DNA of 64,000 bases from Channallabes apus (GCA_030522415.1 CM060127.1:13253646-13317645); one strand, 5' to 3'. Positions 1-11,601 are shown, counted from the first letter of the stretch. Translations and numbers: made by a program. Notes: generated by a model from the sequence alone, not told the origin.

Positions 1-780
1 CTTTCATTTTGAGCTTTCTAACAGAAACCTGTCTCAGCTGAAGAGGACCACATCTGTAGCGCAATGCTGCCATTACCATGCATTACCCTTGATACGATGT
101 TCTTTGGATGATAATCTGTCTTGTTTTAGCATCAAAATATCTTTTGCAGTTTTGCCGAAAAAGTTGTACCACGCTTTGGTCACACCATGAAACATTTTGC
201 CAAATGCTTTTGGCAAAATGGAAGCAGGCTTCTCACAAAGCCCAGATATACAGTATGAAGAGTGTGGGAGCTTGTTGTCTAATGCATTGAGTCACAAGTA
301 CTTACCAGATACTTTTTCAGCTCTTTAAATGTCTCTTTCTCACGGATATGTGATTGTTTTGCTGTAGTGCCAGTTTTGGAGAAATGTGCTATTCTGTTCT
401 TGGTAGGGATACATCTCAACAATGTTAATTTGGATCCAGTACATGCTTTATAAGCTCTCTGCATAGAACTGGCTTGGATGAAACCAAGAAAATTCTACAA
501 AATTCCACACCAAAGCTGATCTTTTTATGGGTTAATCAATTCACTACTAATGACCGAAATATGTTCATTAATTTAGTCAATGCTCTTCTTAAATCTATTA
601 TAAAAAGGTGTGCATAATTATGCAACCAGGTTAGCATAAGGTTTTATCAGAATTGTGTAGAAGTTTTATATACAGCACGTGCCATTAATAAACATTAACT
701 GCATACAACTGAATCAAGTCCCTGACTCGGAAGTTTAATGATAGCCACTGGTCCATCCTGTCTTTGATGCTCCTAAATAC
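1..780. other. no recognisable gene
   Basis: Low-complexity, AT-rich sequence with only short open frames interrupted by stops. I see no splice-bounded exon, RNA gene or clear transposon end. Confidence 0.5.
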
Positions 781-782
781 AC

Positions 783-1210
783 ATACACCGATCAGCCATA
801 ACATTCAAGTTTCCCCTTGTGCCACTAAAACAGCTCTGATCCTTCAAGACATGACTCCACAAGATGAAGTTGTGCTATGGTGTTTGACACCAGGACTTTA
901 GCAGCAGATCCTTTAAGTGCTGTAAGTTACAAGGTGGAGCCGCCATGGATCAGACTTGTTTGTTCAGCACATCCGATGGATTCTCAATCGGATTGTGATT
1001 TGGAGAATTTGGGGGGGTGTATCAACAACTTTGGCCTCTTTGCTGGCTAAGCTCCAATACATGGCACGCTGTGATAAATATTGACTTTTTTCAGCAATTC
1101 ATGCTCTATTGTCTTTTCTTAGGTCCACACCATCATAAATAAGCTTTGCATGCTTGTGATCCTGTCACCAGTTTACTGGTATATAACTTATACTGAATGC
1201 TATTCAAATC
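783..1210 (-). mobile_element. Tc1-like element remnant ([12 protein letters not shown] C-terminus)
   Basis: The left edge reads CCGATCAGCCATAACATT, a terminal motif of a common fish Tc1-like family. The reverse strand at about 945-1010 still reads like the third catalytic block (PNHNPIENPSDVLNKQ, compared with the family consensus around [10 protein letters not shown]). Stops and indels are frequent and no full reading frame remains. The same family recurs at about 15320-15550, 35220-35575 and 41880-42130. Confidence 0.6.
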
Positions 1211-1264
1211 ACCTGAAGGTAGTGTTGTGGAGTTAACGTTGTGGGTTGATCGATGTATAATTTT

Positions 1265-2976
1265 CATTCACAACATATACTTGCAAAAGTGGCTTGCAAA
1301 AGTATTCGGCCCCCTTGAAGTTTTCCACATTTTGTCACATTACAGCCACAAACATGAATAAATTTTATTGGAATTCCACGTGAAAAAGACCAAGACAAAA
1401 TGGTGTACACGTGAGACGTGGAACGAAAATCATACATGAATCCAAACAGTTTTTACAAATAAATAACTGAAAAGTGGGGTGTGCGTAATTATTCAGCCCC
1501 CTGAGTCAATACTTTGTAGAACCACCTTTTGCTGCAATTACAGCTGCCAGTCTTTTAGGGTATGTCTCTACCAGCTTTGCACATCTAGAGACTGAAATCC
1601 TTGCCCATTCTTCTTTGCAAAACAGCTCCAGCTCAGTCAGATTAGATGGACAGCATTTGTGAACAGCAGTTTTCAGATCTTGCCACAGATTCTCGATTGG
1701 ATTTAGATCTGGACTTTGACTGGGCCATTCTAACACATGGATATGTTTTGTTTTAAACCATTCCATTGTTGCCCTGGCTTTATGTTTAGGGTCGTTGGCC
1801 TGCTGGAAGGTGAACCTCCGCCCCAATCTCAAACCTTCTGCAGACTCCAAGAGGTTTTCTTCCAAGATTGCTCTGTATTTGGCTCCATCCATCTTCCCAT
1901 CAACTCTGACCAGCTTCCCTGTCCCTGCTGAAGAGAAGCACTCCCAGAGCATGATGCTGCCACCACCATATTTGACAGTGGGGATGGTGTGTTCAGAGTG
2001 ATGTGCAGTGTTAGTTTTCCGCCACACATAGCGTTTTGCATTTTGGAGAAAAGGTTCCATTTTGGTCTCATCTAACCAGAGCACCTTATTCCACACCTTT
2101 GCTGTCCCACCCACATGGCTTGTGGCAAACTGCAAAGGGGACTTCTTATGGTTTTCTGTTAACAATGGCTTTTTTCTTGCCACTCTTCCATAAAGGCCAA
2201 CTTTGTGCAGTGCACGACTAATAGATGTCCTATGATCAGATTCCCCCTCCTGAGCTGTAAATCTCTACAGCTCGTCCAGAGTCACCATGGGCCTCTTGGC
2301 TGCATTTCTGATCAGCGTTCTCCTTGGGTGGACGGCCTTGTCTTGGTAGGTTTACGGTTGTGCCATATTCCTTCCATTTCTGAATGATCGCTTGAACAGT
2401 GCTCCATGGGATGTTCAAGGCTTTGGAAATCTTTTTGTAGCCTAAGCCTGCTTTAAATTTCTCAATAACTTTATCCCTGACCTGTCTGGTGTGTTCTTTT
2501 GACTTCATGGTGTTGTTGCTCCCAATATTCTCTTAGACAACCTCTGAGGCCGTCACAGAGCAGCTGTATTTGTACTGACATTAGATTACACACAGGTGCA
2601 CTCTATTTAGTCATAAGCACTCATCAGGCAATGTCTATGGGCAACTTACAGTCTCTAGATGTGCAAAGCTGGTAGAGACATACCCTAAAAGACTGGCAGC
2701 TGTAATTGCAGCAAAAGGTGGTTCTACAAAGTATTGACTCAGGGGGCTGAATAATTACGCACACCCCACTTTGCAGTTATTTATTTGTAAAAAATGTTTG
2801 GAATCATGTATGATTTTCGTTCCACTTCTCACGTGTACACCACTTTGTATTGGTCTTTCACGTGGAATTCCAATAAAATTTATTCATGTTTGTGGCTGTA
2901 ATGTGACAAAATGTGGAAAACTTCAAGGGGGCCGAATACTTTTGCAAGCCACTTTTGCAAGTATATGTTGTGAATG
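1265..2976 (-). mobile_element. Tc1-like transposon with unusually long inverted arms
   Basis: The ends form an inverted repeat: about 330 bp at 1265-1594 pairs with about 328 bp at 2649-2976. The outer parts carry the motif TTGCAAAAGTATTCGGCCCC. A decayed transposase lies between the arms on the - strand. The arms are far longer than a simple terminal repeat because they include the last roughly 25 codons of the transposase. Those codons appear once in place (1506-1594) and once inverted at the other end (2649-2738). The TA duplication cannot be placed exactly because the symmetry continues past the expected terminus. Confidence 0.85.
1506..2508 (-). pseudogene. Tc1-like DDE transposase, frameshifted
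   Basis: The N-terminal part (2508 down to 2236) starts MKSKEHTRQVRDKVIEKF and carries the paired-type helix-turn-helix domain (KKISKALNIPWSTVQAII) and a GRPPK hook. The frame then breaks. The catalytic part resumes at 2183 and runs to a stop at 1506. It keeps WLDETK (first Asp), KYGGGSIMLW, and [11 protein letters not shown] (acidic third residue). The second catalytic block reads QQANDPKH instead of the usual QQDNDPKH, so the second Asp is lost. The enzyme is therefore dead both by frameshift and by active-site mutation. In intact relatives this protein cuts and pastes the element at TA sites. Confidence 0.85.
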
Positions 2977-4736
2977 TTCTCCAAACACCATATTTCAGGG
3001 CAGTAAGCTACAGTAGATACAACAAAGCTAAATAGGATACCACGGTGTACAGTAGCTTAACTGTATAAGTGTGACATACAGTACAGTTAATCATGAACAA
3101 TATGATTCACTGATTCTCCCCTTTCGTGTTGTTTTATACCCTCATGTTTCACTTCACTATCGATACTTCTCTTTTGCCTCTTGCTGATGGCATCACTAGC
3201 ACCGGCTGTGCTGCATTTGAGAACCGCAATGCTTTTTGTGATATTAATAGTTTTGCTCACAGAGATACAGAAGTACCTACAATTGCATGATCTGTCATAT
3301 GTTTGTATGTTCACCAGTTTGTTTGTTTTTCTTTACTAGGTCTGGTGGTGTGCTATGTCCCTTTCTCCAATCAGGATTTCTGACCTCTATGTCAAATTTA
3401 ACGTACTACGGTTTGTGCAAATAGATGTTAAGCAGCATAAATGTACTAAATTGTGGTACAGTGGTACTGTAGGTACCAGGAAGGCCAGGGTTTGATTCCC
3501 AGCCAGTGCCCAAACACCGGCCACTGGATGGAGTGTCGGTCCCAAGCCCGGATAAACCTGTGCCAAACTTGTGTGTGCGGAGCCAAAAGACCAACAAATG
3601 TACTAAGTAATAGTTTATATTCTGTTGTTCTGAGGTAGTCCACATTGTCTACACTAGAATCATTCATTTATTGTTATCCACTCATTATTTTATCAAAGCT
3701 TTTCTTTTAAAAACATCCTACAGTAATACTATTAAACATGATCAAGACTGATGTGTTTTTTGGATGTTATACAACTTAATGCTTTCTCAGGTTCAAGTCT
3801 AAGCTTGTGGTAATGTGTGTTCCGACTTTTGCTGTTTCTTCATGTGTGTGTACGTTCTCTGGTTATTCTGTTCAAAAGTGATTTTTGAAAGTGCACACTG
3901 CTTTTTTTGGCACAGTATGGATCATTGTTGTTGCAATTAATAAGTTTCAGAATAAAGTACCCTGTATTTAATGTACATTAAAGGTTGTTCTGTAATAAAA
4001 TTTGTTATATGTGGAATATTTACTGTATGTACATGTTCATTCCGAAATTATGGATTCATCACATTGTGATTTGTAACAGATTACAGATTATTTTGACATA
4101 TTACTTTTTTTTTTAAATAGCTGAACATTTTGGCCTCCTGAAAGATCTCACTCACTTACTCATTCATCGTCTATACCACTTTATCTTATATTCAGCATCA
4201 TAGTAGCAAGAAAAAGCAAATGAAACATTTTCATTTGCTTTACGGAAGCAAGTACAGAATCACTCAATGATGAAGAAAAACGAAATTATGAACTCACCTT
4301 GTAATTTTAATTCCTAAAACAAACGCTAATAAATGCTAATTAGTCTGCAGTTAAAAGAGAATATTTACTGAACTTAACGAGATGTTGGACTTAGCTAATT
4401 AAGAGAAAGCATTGCCCCAACAAGAGAATTGTTAATTGAAATGTTGCAAAGAATTATAAATTTCCTTCGAGAACCAAATCCAACACTGAGCCTAGCAAAA
4501 GACGTAGGCTGTTTCCAGTCAGCCATGTGGTGAAAATATAAATAACATGGAAAGTTTGCAACAAGGAAAATGGACGGGTCGACCAAGTAAGATGTCAAAA
4601 TGTCAGTATCGAAAACTCAAAGCAGCTGCACAACAAGATCTATGAAAAACAAATGTGTGGAAAAACATGACAGTGTTTGTGACGCAACTGTAAGAATTTG
4701 GCTGAATTAAATGGAACCAAAGTAAATATGGAAAAG
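2977..4736. other. intergenic; minor repeat fragment
   Basis: No gene seen. A repeat-like fragment at about 3460-3590 contains a tRNA box-B-like GTTTGATTCCC and a GC-rich tail unlike the flanks. Around 4150-4190 is a short fragment resembling the 3' end of the local SINE. The rest is AT-rich and featureless. Confidence 0.4.
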
Positions 4737-5590
4737 CTAAAGGAAAATAAGGAGAACAGTAGAAGTTGCTCTAATTCCTAGAGGCGAAGTGATTTCCACA
4801 CTTAGCATAGCATGCAGAGCAATAGCATCTCTGTGACAAGGTCTGCCATAACATATGAAAAGCTGCTCTGACTTACGCCACTGGCTAGTGCAGTGGACAT
4901 AAATCTGAAGAGCACGTACTGGACACTCCTGCTCCGAACCTGTAAAAGGCGGATGACAGAAAGCATCAAGAACAACAGGGTGCATGGTTGAGAATGGAAC
5001 TTTCGTGTCGGAAGCGTCTGTCATTAGCATCTGCGACGACAAGACGAACTTAGAGTGGGACCCAGAGTCAAAAACCGGGGTCTGAACCACATAGGAAGGG
5101 TACGAAGCCCCTGGCGCGTAACCCTTATTGGGGATTGGCCCTCGAGTGAAATCCCATGATTCTTAGCCACAACTGAAATGCTCTCATGTGCAGAAGACCC
5201 AAAGGTGTCACCGTGGATACAGCTTCCATGAGAGCTAAGATCTCTGAAAGTGATGAACAGTCACTTTCAGGTCTAGCTTGATTTCCTTGAGGGTATTGAG
5301 AATGGATTCGACACGATCGGGACACTGTTGTCCTGTTGTCCCTGCCTTACGATCGAGTCCCATGTGACACCCAAATTTGTTGTCCTCTAAAACAGGAAAG
5401 AGCATGCTTTTCATGGCACTGGGTCTCAATCCTAAGAAACAAGGTGAGCTAGGACAACATCCTGATGTCGAAGCGCTAGCTACTGAGACTGTGCCAGCCA
5501 GTCGTCTATATAATTCAAATACGGATGCCCTGGAGTCGTAAGAGCCATCCATGCATTTTGTGTATGTGCGGGTGAGAGAGCTAGACCAAA
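4737..5590 (-). pseudogene. DIRS1-like retrotransposon remnant (RT/RNase H tail and tyrosine recombinase)
   Basis: Read on the - strand, about 5480-5125 resembles the end of a DIRS-type reverse transcriptase/RNase H region (AMKSMLFPVLEDNKFG, RVESILNTLKEIKLDLKVTVHHFQ, then STVTPLGLLHMRAFQLWL and GFHSRANP). A second block, 5090 down to 4737, resembles the tyrosine recombinase of the same elements (CPVRALQIYVHCTSQWRKSE, SPLGIRATSTV with the conserved Arg). DIRS elements integrate by a recombinase rather than a DDE integrase, so these two domains together are diagnostic. Frameshifts, a deletion between the blocks and missing ends show a dead fragment. Family assignment rests on motif recall, not a search. 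Confidence 0.7.
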
Positions 5591-5690
5591 TGGAGGGACC
5601 TGATACAGGCAAAACCCACCAAGCACGCAGAGGACATGCAAACTCCACACACATCTACTCTGGAGGATCTAGGGTACAGTGCTAACCAAT
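5590..5690 (-). repeat. tRNA-derived SINE fragment
   Basis: The reverse complement matches the mid part of the SINE seen intact at 7545-7927 (the segment around TGGAGTTTGCATGT and GTGCTTGGTGGGTTT), with substitutions. It abuts the DIRS-like fragment. Confidence 0.6.
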
Positions 5691-5814
5691 AAGTCACAGT
5701 GCTGCCACATTTTCTTTTAATTCTTTGTGACAATGACCATTAATAAAAAGGCAGTATAAATATACTGCGTTTTATATACAGTATAAATATAAATGGTCCT
5801 TTATTTCAATTCAA

Positions 5815-5885
5815 TTAAATTTTATTTGTATAGCGGTTTTAACAATTGTCATTGTCGCAAAGCAGGATTACACAATCAAAAGAAT
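5815..5885 (+). repeat. dispersed teleost repeat fragment
   Basis: Matches a widespread fish motif beginning AATTTTATTTGTATAGCG and continuing to a CGCAAAGCAG segment. Truncated, with no coding content. Confidence 0.45.
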
Positions 5886-5894
5886 TATTTAAGT

Positions 5895-6568
5895 TTTATC
5901 TGACATGCAATCCCATATTAATTTCAATTCAGTTATAGTGCACCCGGAAATTATTCACAGCGCATCACTTTTTCCACATTTTGTTATGTCACAACCTTAT
6001 TCTAAAATGGATTAAATTATTTTTTTTCCTCAGAATTCTACACACAACACCCCATAATGACAAAATGAAAAAAGTTTACTTGGCATTTATTATTATTATT
6101 ATTATTATTATTTTTACATTTAAATTTAATAAAAATAAAAAAACTGAGAAAGCACATGTACAGTACATACAGTAAGTATTCACAGCCTTTGCAAAATTGA
6201 GCTCAGGCGCATCCTGTTTCTGCTGATCATCCTTGAGATGTGTCTGCAGGTTAATTGGAATCCACCTGTGGTAAATTCAGGTGATTGGACATGATTTGGA
6301 AAGGCACACACCATATAAGGTCCCACAGATGACAGTTCATGTCAGACCACAAACCAAGCATGAAGTGAATGGAATTGTCTGTAGACCTCCGAGACAGGAT
6401 TGTCTTGAGGCAGGTGTGTGCCTTTCCAAAACCTGGATTAAATAAAGTTAATCAATTTTAGAATAAGGCTGTGACATAACAAAATGTGGAAAAAGTGATG
6501 CGCTGTGAATAATTTCCGGATGCACTGTAACTGAATTGAAATTAATATGGGATTGCATGTCAGATAAA
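5895..6568 (+). mobile_element. internally deleted Tc1-like element
   Basis: About 110-bp inverted repeats flank the element (left 5895-6010, right 6455-6568; inner motif CACTTTTTCCACATTTTGTT). Between them lies a typical Tc1 5' leader (GATCATCCTTGAGATG, TTGGAAAGGCACACACC) and only the first codons of a transposase-like frame (a start at about 6360, then GIVCRPPRQDCLE-like residues in mixed frames). The catalytic region is absent, so the copy is non-autonomous. Confidence 0.8.
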
Positions 6569-7403
6569 GGACCAGAAAAAATGGCAGCCATTACAGATAT
6601 CAAAATTACAGAACTTTTTTTTAAGGGATTCCTAAAATTCTCAAGGGGTTGGTGACTCATTTTGTTACAGTGGTAGAAATCACAACAAATTATTAAAGCT
6701 ATTACCAGTAAAGAAAGAACAACACTCACGACTTTCAGCAAATGGACTGCTACTTCCAGTAATAATACTCTTGAGCTAAAATACAATCAGGAAAGCAACC
6801 TGAATCAAAAATAAAAAAAGTCCTACTTCATAAACTTTTCACTTTGCAACTGACAAAATGAATCTGAAAATGTCTGTGGAAAATCTATTAAACATTTTTA
6901 TTTTGTTATTTTTCCTAACTCACCAAGTTAAGTACATGGAAGTATGTGGAATTTCCATTCAAAATTGAAATCCAATCTAAATGATGTCTGCATTTCATGG
7001 GCTCAACTCAACAGGAAGTCAATTATTTTGGGTTGTTTGCTAAACGCACCCATTAGAATTAAATGTACTCCTCCTATGGAATGTATGCGATCGCCAACCA
7101 AACTGGGCCTATGTGATCACAAGAAATTGAGAATTTTTTGATATCTCAAACAGTGCGTCAAACATATGCTGAAAAGTGGTTAATAACTTTCTGTGTGGAA
7201 TTATATTGAGTGACATAATAGTGTGGATGCTTTTTCCAGCATCTGGGGCTTTTTGGAGATCTTAACATAAAATTCCCCTCTGTTCAAAAACATTTTGTCA
7301 TAATGGTATTGGTATGCCCCCTTTAAATGCATTAGTTGTTGAACAATTTGCAATAGTTATATTTAATCTTATTCTTATTCTTTTAAAAGATAGCATATTT
7401 TAA

Positions 7404-8007
7404 AGGGGACATACGGTGCTACATGCACTTTTTCAAGCTGTTTGGACTGAAATGTGTGTTAGGAGAGTGTGTACACAACCACTCTACAATGATAAAGAGC
7501 CGCCAAGCGATTTTCTTTTAATTTATTAAAATAAGATGCCCCTTGGCGGCACGGTGGTGTAGTGGTTAGCACTGTCGCCTTGCACCTCCAGGGTCTGGGT
7601 TCGATTCCCCGGACAGGCTCGATTCCCGTCTCTGTGTGCATGGAGTTTGCATGTTCTCCCCGTGCTTGGTGGGTTTCCTCCGGGTACTCCGGTTTCCTCC
7701 CACAGTCCAAAGATATGCAGGTTAGGCTAATTGGCGTTCCAAAAAAAATTGCCCGTAGTGTGTGAATGAGTGTGTGAATGTGTGTATGAGTGTGTGCCCT
7801 GCGATGGGTTGGCACCCTGTCCAGGGTGTACCCCGCCTAGTGCCCGAAGTCTCCTGGGATAGGCTCCAGGTCCCCCGCGACCCTGAATAGAAGGATAAAG
7901 CGGTATAGAAAATGAATGAATGAATGAAAGATGCCCCTTCTGAAATCAGGCTGATCTCAAAAGCCTGTCGGTGTGACGTCATGCAAAATTGGGACTGTAT
8001 GTCCCCT
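7404..8007. mobile_element. piggyBac-type MITE (TTAA target) carrying a SINE
   Basis: The ends are AGGGGACATAC and GTATGTCCCCT, a perfect inverted repeat. They are flanked on both sides by TTAA (7400-7403 and 8008-8011). The paralogous site in unit 2 of the tandem duplication (8671-8690) has a single TTAA and no insert, which confirms the borders. There is no coding capacity. A SINE sits inside at 7545-7927. Confidence 0.85.
7545..7927 (+). mobile_element. tRNA-derived SINE, full length
   Basis: Flanked by a perfect 12-bp target duplication AAGATGCCCCTT (7533-7544 and 7928-7939). The 5' end has Pol III-like boxes: box A within TGGTGTAGTGGTTAGCAC and box B GGTTCGATTCC. The body contains TCCCCGTGCTTGGTGGGTTT and TCTCCTGGGATAGGCTCCAG. 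The 3' end is a GAATGAATGA tail. It inserted into the MITE at 7404-8007. Confidence 0.9.
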
Positions 8008-8266
8008 TTAATAGATAATTAAATTATTTGAAGTACAAGTTCATAATAAAAAAGAAATATTATTCATCACCTTTGGGTTCATATTGATTTATATTTTTAA
8101 TTAGTGTTAATTTTCTCATTCCTAAAAAAAAAAAAGGATTTTAAAACGCATTCATTTCCCCCATTACTTTGTGTTTTCTTTATAAGCACATGTTTTATTT
8201 TACTCTTTTTACCACAAGGCTGAAATATCTCTGGGTTATTATGTATTTATTCATTTATTCATTCAG

Positions 8267-8322
8267 ACTGCATAGAAGAGAAAAGAAAAAAGCAGAACCC
8301 CAGAAGGAACCTCCAAAAAAGA
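8267..8322 (+). other. exon-like Lys/Arg-rich module 1
   Basis: Preceded by a T/C-rich tract ending in CAG at 8264-8266. One frame reads RREKKKAEPQKEPPKK. No good donor follows and no host gene is recognised. It is nearly identical to the module at 9415 and related to 11602. It could be a duplicated exon or simply part of the tandem repeat. Confidence 0.3.
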
Positions 8323-8348
8323 AATTTTTTTTCAAGTTACGTAAAAAA

Positions 8349-9470
8349 ATGCGATCGCCACCAACCCGAGTCTATGTGATCACAAGATATTGAGAATTTT
8401 TTTATATCTCAAATGTGTCAGCTTTGACAATGCGTCAAACGTATACTGAAAAGTGGTTACTAACTTTCTGTGTGGAATTATAGTGACTGACAATCATAGT
8501 GTTGATGCTTTTTCCAGCATCTGGGCCTTTTTGAAGATCTAAACATAAAATTCCCCTCTTTTTAAAAAAAAAATTGTCATAATGGTATTGGTATGCCGAC
8601 TTTAAATGCATTAATTGTTGAAGAAGTTGCAATAGTTATATTTAATCTTATTCTTATTCTTTTAAAACAGCATATTTTAATAGATAATTAAATAATTTAA
8701 AGTACAAATTCATAATAACAACTAAATATTATTCATCACCTTTGGGTTCATATCCGTTTATATTTTTAATTAGTGTTAATTTTCTCATTCCTAAATTAAA
8801 AGAAAAGGATTTTAATAGTCTTTGTATGAATATACAGCTCTGGAAAAAAAAGTGACCACTGTAAAACATAAACATACACAGTCATGCACACATACTGATA
8901 TAATGCTCTTCAAAACTATTTGACTTTCTCTTGAATTCTTCACTAATTTCACTACGATTCAGCTATGACTGTTGCTCTGAAGTATTGTATGAATTTATGA
9001 AAAAAAAAACAAGCCGAGTCTCTGAGTCAGGTATGAACCCTTTTTTTCATTACTTTGTGTTTTATTTATAAGCACATGTTTATTTTATTGAAACATAAGC
9101 ATAACAGTCAAATTTTAGATTTAGCACTGCATTTACTGTACCTTGGTGAAATACTTGAAATGACCATAAAGCAGAGGAAAATGTTTTTTTAACTTTGACC
9201 AGGTAATCAAGGACGCTAAGAAGATCACAGAACATTGAAAACTAACGTGTCTTAATGAATGTTTACGTCTCTTTGAACTCCTGTGTACAGATGTTGAGCC
9301 AAAATCCAGCTTTTCCCCTGTTCAACACCGTCTATACCTCTTTTATTTTTCAAATTTTACCACAAGGCTGAAATATCTCTGGGTTATTATTTATTTATTC
9401 ATTTATTCATTCAGACTGCACAGAAGAGAAAAGAAAAAAGCAGAACCCCAGAAGGAACCTCCGAAAAAGC
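8349..9470 (+). repeat. tandem duplication, unit 2
   Basis: Direct repeat of unit 1 (7085-8322), without the MITE. It contains the empty TTAA site at 8677-8680. Its right end (9360-9470) repeats the polypyrimidine tract, CAG and Lys-codon-rich module of unit 1. Confidence 0.8.
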
Positions 9471-9471
9471 A
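9415..9471 (+). other. exon-like Lys/Arg-rich module 2
   Basis: Same structure as the module at 8267: pyrimidine tract, CAG acceptor-like site, then RREKKKAEPQKEPPKK in one frame. Homology to the 11.6-kb module continues past this point (ATCATCCACTTTTTCTGCTA compared with CCATCCTCTTCTCCTACC). That makes this a longer paralogous pair than module 1. Confidence 0.3.
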
Positions 9472-10266
9472 ACCCTGTTCATGATCATCCACTTTTTCTG
9501 CTACAAGGAGAGCTAATAAAATGACAAGGTTGGATGCATTTCCCACAGGCAGGAGTGAAACTAATTTGTATATCAGACTAATAATTTGTATATCTTCAGG
9601 CTAAGACCTGAAGCCATACAACAGAAATATTCAACTAGGTGTAAATTTAATAAAGTAAAAATAAACCGGTTTAAAAAAAATCAATACTGTAAGCCAATGA
9701 TAATTTTTCCATAGCCAGCTTGATTACTGTGAATTCCTCTATCCTTTAAGTTTTCTGGTTGTAAATGAAATTTTTTTCCTTTCTTCGTATTCTGTTTCCA
9801 AAGAGACAGATTTTCTTGTGTTTTAATGCACTCTTGAGGAATACAGTAGTTCTCCCGACTTCCTGAAGGACTTTTTTGTCTCTCATTATTTTTAATCCAG
9901 TCCCTGTACCTGAGAAGTTTCAGATAAATGCTTTTTGCTTGTTAAGGCACACAGTGACCTATGAAACATTCAGGCATAAAAAAATATTTTGAGGCATGGA
10001 CCAATGTGAGACAGACGCAGATGATGACAGATGATGAGGCCGGTGATTAGTGGACACACTGGTGATGCTGAGTGGTTAAAACAGATGAGAGGGGAAATGA
10101 GATTGCTGAGGTTGGTACACAAACGACCAATTATTTTTATTGTTTCTTAATCACTTTGGCAGCCTGTTACAATAAAACATTTGTTCCCATTTCTTTCGTT
10201 TCATTTCTGTCATTTCATTTAATTTCATATGAAGAAATGGGCTGCCAAGACTTTTACTCAGTACTG
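9472..10266. other. intergenic, AT-rich
   Basis: No coding exon, RNA gene or transposon end recognised. Confidence 0.4.
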
Positions 10267-10277
10267 TATACAATAAT

Positions 10278-10654
10278 AGGCGGCACGGTGGTGTAGTGGT
10301 TAGCACTGTCGCCTTGCACCTCCAGGGTCCTGGGTTCGATTCCCCGGCCAGGCTCGATTCCCGTCTCTGTGTGCATGGAGTTTGCATGTTCTCCCCGTGC
10401 TTGGTGGGTTTCCTCCGGGTACTCCGGTTTCCTCCCACAGTCCAAAGATATGCAGGTTAGGCTAATTGGCGTTCCTAAATTGCCCGTAGTGTGTGATTGG
10501 GTGTGTGAGTGTGTATGTGTGTGTGCCCTGCGATGGATTGGCACCCTGTCCAGGGTGTACCCCGCCTATTGCCCGAAGTCTCCTGGGATAGGCTCCAGGT
10601 CCCCAGCGACCCTGAACACAGTATTAAGCGGTATAGAAAATGAATGAATGAATG
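10278..10654 (+). mobile_element. tRNA-derived SINE, full length
   Basis: Same family as 7545-7927, with box B GGTTCGATTCCCC and a GAATGAATG tail. The target duplication is TATACAATAAT (10267-10277 and 10655-10665). The two full copies differ at few positions, so insertion was probably recent. Confidence 0.9.
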
Positions 10655-10708
10655 TATACAATAATGACCCAAGACAAACAAACCATATCAGATCTTCTCC
10701 TTCCTTTA

Positions 10709-11517
10709 GGCCTTGTTCACACGGGCGTTACATTTTTGGATAAACGAACGAGCTCAGAACGTCCTGTACATTGATGTTGCGTTTTGTATTGCCGCTCGAT
10801 TGATTTCTACACTGGCGTTCCTTTGTCTCTGTCTAACGACAGCCTGCAGCCCAAATTGTAGTTTGTGTGTTTAACCTGTGGGGGGCAGTGTGTCGGGAAC
10901 TAGATATGAAAGCCCGTGTCATTTTATTTGAGGTGCCTCCTTTTAATATGGACCATTTTGCAATATTAGACATTAATCTTATTGTTTTAAATTTTTTTAT
11001 TAAATTATTATATTTAAATAATATATAAAAATATTTTTTAAATAATACGGCGACGTAGGGAGAGAAAAAAAAACGCTGCCACTACTGGGTTCACCCTCCG
11101 ACTGCACAACGTCGGATTAAAGGAAGTTTTTTGTGGTTTATGAAGAAATGCGAACATTTCCGCGCAAGTTTTATTTTTTAAGCATTTTATTTTTGCCTTT
11201 TTTCCGCATTTCCCTCTGTATAGCATGTAGGATCATGGGATATATCCGGTCCTCCGAAGCGTAAAATGGACGCGGAGAAAACGAACTAGACGCGGTTTCC
11301 TTGCGTTCGTTGGGATTTGAACGCCAAGAAAAAGCTGCATGCAACGTTTTTTTAACACCGTATAAACGCGCAGCCGGACAAACGTACGTCACCAAAGCCC
11401 GTGTGAACACCGACATTGACTCATTTGTGTAGAAAACCCTCTGCGCTTCATCCGCGGTCATCGGACGCTACGAACAGCAGAAAAACGGTCGATTTTAACG
11501 CCCGTGTGAACAAGGCC
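10709..11517. mobile_element. Harbinger-type MITE (TTA target)
   Basis: 809 bp with perfect terminal inverted repeats starting GGCCTTGTTCACACGGGCGT, flanked by TTA at 10706-10708 and 11518-11520. A 3-bp TWA duplication is characteristic of PIF/Harbinger. The interior is GC- and CpG-richer than the neighbours and has no transposase or Myb-like frame. The open frames inside (for example 11171-11461 on the - strand) match nothing I know. Confidence 0.75.
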
Positions 11518-11601
11518 TTACTGTTATATATCATCCTACACATTTGAAGTGAAAAACAACTATGAAAAATTTTAAATCCTTTCCCTTGTTTTTTGTTTCA
11601 G

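Larger units (their letters stand above)
7085..8322 (+). repeat. tandem duplication, unit 1
   Basis: Head-to-tail duplicate of 8349-9470. The shared start is ATGCGATCGCCA and the shared end is the purine-rich module just before 8322. Unit 1 carries the 604-bp MITE at 7404-8007. It lacks two stretches found in unit 2 (about 8836-9040 and 9100-9355). Confidence 0.8.

Noticed and set aside
7459..7982. Several overlapping frames of 60-118 codons at 7.5-8.0 kb
   Set aside because: They are translations of the SINE; the same peptides recur at every SINE copy.
10278..10360. Genuine tRNA gene
   Set aside because: Box A and box B are present, but the sequence recurs as a SINE with target duplications and a GAAT tail, and no full cloverleaf forms.
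11171..11461. 96-codon - strand frame as a gene
   Set aside because: Lies wholly inside the Harbinger-type MITE, with no recognisable domain or splice signals.
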